Assembly (NCBI GenBank): GCA_027619675.1
Contig: JAQCHG010000051.1
Coordinates: 1 to 8,143, forward strand
Reading direction: 5' to 3'
Source: Cyanobacteriota bacterium
GTDB taxonomy: Bacteria > Cyanobacteriota > Cyanobacteriia > Phormidesmidales > Phormidesmidaceae
DNA length: 8,143 nt
A program made the translations under genes and the position numbers. Numbering within the stretch: the stretch's first letter is position 1; each line of letters starts with the position of its first letter. Of the stretch, positions 6,580 through 8,143 are shown one piece after another. Under the pieces are notes generated by a model. It searched no databases. It saw only the letters and a program-made list of their open reading frames with translations, and was not told the origin of the DNA.

Positions 6580-6726
6580 TAAATACCGTCAGAGCGCAAT
6601 CAGCCTAATTCAAGCGATGGCCTCATCTTTACCCCCTGGCAACGCTGTAGGGATAGAGGGGTCTGCGTCCTGAGCGTGACAGGCTTTCTGAGCCGCAGGT
6701 CGGAAGGACAAGGTACGGCGGCAGTC

Positions 6727-6765
6727 ACCCTCCCCTTAGCTCCCTCTCCCCTCTGCTCCCTTACC
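6727..6765. other. Pyrimidine-rich tract
   Basis: About 39 bases are almost all C and T on the + strand, built from loosely repeated CTCCC/CTCCCCT blocks. Purine-rich blocks of this kind recur between genes in many cyanobacteria. It lies 36 bases past the pspA stop. Nothing else is recognised in the rest of 6582-6800. Confidence 0.4.
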
Positions 6766-6800
6766 CGAGAAAACGGTTGGGAACGTTACGCCGCACGGTC

Positions 6801-7502
6801 CTAGCTCTGCTGGGGCGGATCAGAGGACTTGAGCAGATGGGCTTTGAGGGTGGCTAATTCCGTATCCACGGCACTGCTGTCGTTGCCCTCTAGCGCCGCA
6901 AAGCGGCCTTCTAGGCTGCTGCTATACACACTATTGTTGAGTTCGGCCATGGCCGCTGCCTGGGCTTCCAGGTCCAGCACCTTGTTCTCCATGCGGTCAA
7001 AGGCCCCCCAACTGCCCTCAGGACCGAACTGTCCCATCATCTCGTTCAAGCGCTGGGAGGCGGCAGCGGAACGGGCACGGGCAATATACATATCCCGGCG
7101 GGTGCGGGCGTCCATAATTTTGCGCTCCAGCGCCCGCATGGTTTCCTTCATCTGGCCCACAACGGCGGCTTGCTGCTGCAAATGCCCCTCTAGGGTGGCC
7201 ACGGTGTCCAAGTAGGCCTGCCGCTGGGAGAGGGCATCCCGAGCGCGGCTTTCGTCCCCTTGGCGCAGGGCCAATTCCGCCCGGTTGTAATATTCCTGGG
7301 CCAGGGTACGGGACTGATCACACTGACGTTCGGTACGCTTTTGGGTCGCGATCGCCTGGGCCACCGCCTGTCTCAACTGCATCAGATCTCCTTGCATGTC
7401 GGCCACCGCTTGATCCAGCAGCCGTTCGGGATCCTCGGCATTTTGAACCCAACTGGTGATGTTGGCCCGAACAGCGCGACTTAGGCGTTTCCACAGACCC
7501 AT
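6801..7502 (-). CDS. pspA: PspA/IM30-family membrane-remodelling protein
   Basis: PspA/IM30 proteins are ESCRT-III-like; they polymerise on the inner face of membranes and protect or reshape them. The 233-residue product begins with the amphipathic helix MGLWKRLSRAVRANI, followed by NAEDPERLLDQAV and the hallmark LRQAVAQAIATQKR (43-56). A long helical coiled-coil hairpin continues to about 155, then GAFDRMENKV (166-175) and a final VDTELATLKAHLL helix (212-224). It stops there and lacks the extra C-terminal helix that defines Vipp1 (usually about 260 residues), so PspA fits better than Vipp1; cyanobacteria commonly have both. ATG 7502 is supported by AAGGGGAG ten bases upstream (7513-7520). 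The 365-base region before it holds a leader hairpin and a 17-bp triple repeat, suggesting its own regulated promoter. A possible -10 box, TATCTT (7550-7545), lies in the hairpin. Confidence 0.93.
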   Translation of the reverse strand: MGLWKRLSRAVRANITSWVQNAEDPERLLDQAVADMQGDLMQLRQAVAQAIATQKRTERQCDQSRTLAQEYYNRAELALRQGDESRARDALSQRQAYLDTVATLEGHLQQQAAVVGQMKETMRALERKIMDARTRRDMYIARARSAAASQRLNEMMGQFGPEGSWGAFDRMENKVLDLEAQAAAMAELNNSVYSSSLEGRFAALEGNDSSAVDTELATLKAHLLKSSDPPQQS

Positions 7503-7532
7503 GGTGTTGCAACTCCCCTTGATGCCATTGCG

Positions 7533-7557
7533 CCTCTGCTAGCCAAGATAGCAGGGG
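7533..7557 (-). promoter_or_regulatory. Inverted repeat just upstream of pspA
   Basis: CTGCTA (7536-7541) and TAGCAG (7549-7554) are perfect inverted arms around a 7-base loop, and 7533-7535 can pair with 7555-7557 (one non-Watson-Crick pair). It lies 31-55 bases before the pspA ATG and just upstream of the ribosome binding site. It could be an operator or, if transcribed, a leader hairpin. There is no T-run, so it is not a terminator. Confidence 0.35.
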
Positions 7558-7643
7558 ATTTCCTCGCCCAGGATCGGGGCGATCTCGCTCACCATGGACG
7601 GGCGACTGTCTCCGGGCCACCATCCCTGCCAACCCGTCGCCTG

Positions 7644-7694
7644 ATTGTTCAACCTGGCGTATTGTTCAACCTGGCGTATTGTTCAACCTGGCGT
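7644..7694. repeat. Three perfect 17-bp tandem repeats upstream of pspA
   Basis: The unit ATTGTTCAACCTGGCGT occurs three times without a gap (7644-7660, 7661-7677, 7678-7694) and without any mismatch. On the pspA strand each copy presents TTGAAC, a fair -35 match, but no partner -10 is clear. It lies 142-192 bases before the pspA ATG, in the gap between two leftward genes. A loosely similar GGCGTA...TTCAACC sequence lies at 7792-7808. No spacers separate the units, so it is not a CRISPR array. Confidence 0.85.
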
Positions 7695-7705
7695 AACGAT
7701 CCCAC

Positions 7706-7724
7706 CCCTAGCCAGAGGTTAGGG
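7706..7724. other. Hairpin between the SPOR gene and the pspA repeat
   Basis: CCCTAGCC (7706-7713) can pair with GGTTAGGG (7717-7724) around AGA, with one G-T pair on the + strand and one mismatch on the - strand. It follows the SPOR gene's stop by about 145 bases in the direction of transcription. The lack of a T-run argues against an intrinsic terminator. The rest of 7725-7867 shows nothing I recognise. Confidence 0.25.
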
Positions 7725-7867
7725 ACGGGGGCGGTAAGGCTGACCCAGCAAAGTGTTCACCGAGACCCGATGACGCGCCTGAGTGCTGTTGGGCGTAAAT
7801 TTTTCAACCGTTTCCTAGGGCGAGGGAATGGAGTGACCAGGGAGGCGGTGATTTCCCCCGGAGAGTG

Positions 7868-8143
7868 CTAGGGATTGTAGACCTCGGCGCTAATGCCCTG
7901 GGCGGCCAGATTATCGGCGTGGGCTGCCGCATCCGCTTCAGAGGAAAACGCCCCTAGCTGAATGCGGGCTCCGATGGGAAAGTTGCGCACATAGGCATCG
8001 CCCACCACCTGCCGCGCCTGGTTCAGGGATGGATCGCCCGTGTAGTTGGTGACCACATAGTAGGTGCTGGCGGCCACCGGCGCTGGGGTTGTGGCCGGGG
8101 CCGGGGCTGCCGCTGCCGGGGCGGGAGCTGATCGAGGCGGTGC
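7868..8143 (-). CDS. SPOR-domain protein, C-terminal part (5' end outside window)
   Basis: SPOR domains bind glycan strands of peptidoglycan that lack stem peptides, often at the division site. The frame is open to the window edge; the GTG at 8077 is internal, because the codons before it continue as a Pro/Ala-rich linker (8078-8143, mostly AP and AAAA runs). The domain itself reads YYVVTNYTGDPSLNQARQVV, then AYVRNFPIGARIQLGAFSSE and ends LAAQGISAEVYNP. The IQLGAF core and the C-terminal Val-Tyr are typical of the fold, and the YYVV-YTGD opening is typical of cyanobacterial members. The stop is TAG at 7870-7868. The unseen N-terminus may carry membrane or other domains. It is transcribed in the same direction as pspA but 365 bases away. 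Confidence 0.9.
   Translation of the reverse strand, partial: APPRSAPAPAAAAPAPATTPAPVAASTYYVVTNYTGDPSLNQARQVVGDAYVRNFPIGARIQLGAFSSEADAAAHADNLAAQGISAEVYNP

Noticed and set aside
6413..6673. 86-residue and 62-residue + strand frames downstream of the methyltransferase
   Set aside because: Both lie across the inverted-repeat element, have no recognisable family and no ribosome binding site, so they are chance frames in repeat DNA.
7644..7694. Short CRISPR array
   Set aside because: The three 17-bp units are directly adjacent with no spacers, and no cas gene is in the window.

Overview
The window looks like chromosomal DNA from a cyanobacterium with a fairly high G+C content. It carries fifteen copies of the palindrome GCGATCGC (HIP1), about one per 540 bases, which is the classic cyanobacterial genome signature. 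It also encodes a cyanobacterial-type single-RRM RNA-binding protein, a PspA/IM30 protein and a cyanobacterial SPOR-domain protein. The genus cannot be named from the sequence alone.

Left part (1-1771): the 3' part of dprA (DNA uptake and recombination), then a pyroglutamyl-peptidase-like gene (family C15) on the + strand 46 bases later. The C15 frame is cut by a TGA after the catalytic His but continues as plausible C-terminal helix sequence. Facing it on the - strand is a 147-residue RRM RNA-binding protein, with an intrinsic terminator for its transcript at 1121-1143.

Gap 1772-2319 (548 bases, lower G+C than its surroundings): I see no convincing protein gene. It holds a possible rbp promoter, an 18-bp perfect palindrome in the rbp leader, a strong - strand intrinsic terminator (2132-2161), and a near-consensus HLR1 (RpaB-type) site at 2269-2286. 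Together the site, the folded stretch and the terminator look like a small RNA gene under possible light/redox control. This is the most interesting candidate in the window.

Centre (2320-6329): two divergent genes whose start codons share base 4893. The - strand gene encodes an 857-residue M48-like membrane protein with a TPR-like N-terminus, a Pro-rich linker with four GF(R/H)PL repeats, and a degenerate zinc site (RELAH instead of HExxH). The + strand gene encodes a 478-residue RsmB/RsmF-type RNA cytosine-5 methyltransferase with both catalytic cysteines.

Gap 6330-6800 (471 bases): a 230-bp MITE-like element with imperfect terminal inverted repeats and flanking TA (6350-6579), then a pyrimidine-rich tract and otherwise nothing recognised.

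Right part (6801-8143): a PspA/IM30 membrane-remodelling gene on the - strand. Its 365-base upstream region (7503-7867) carries a leader hairpin, a perfect 17-bp x 3 tandem repeat and another hairpin. Beyond that is the 3' part of a SPOR-domain gene that runs off the window. The genes look like independent housekeeping units (competence, RNA modification, RNA binding, envelope maintenance), not one pathway. The novelty lies in the regulatory and non-coding DNA and in the degenerate protease.
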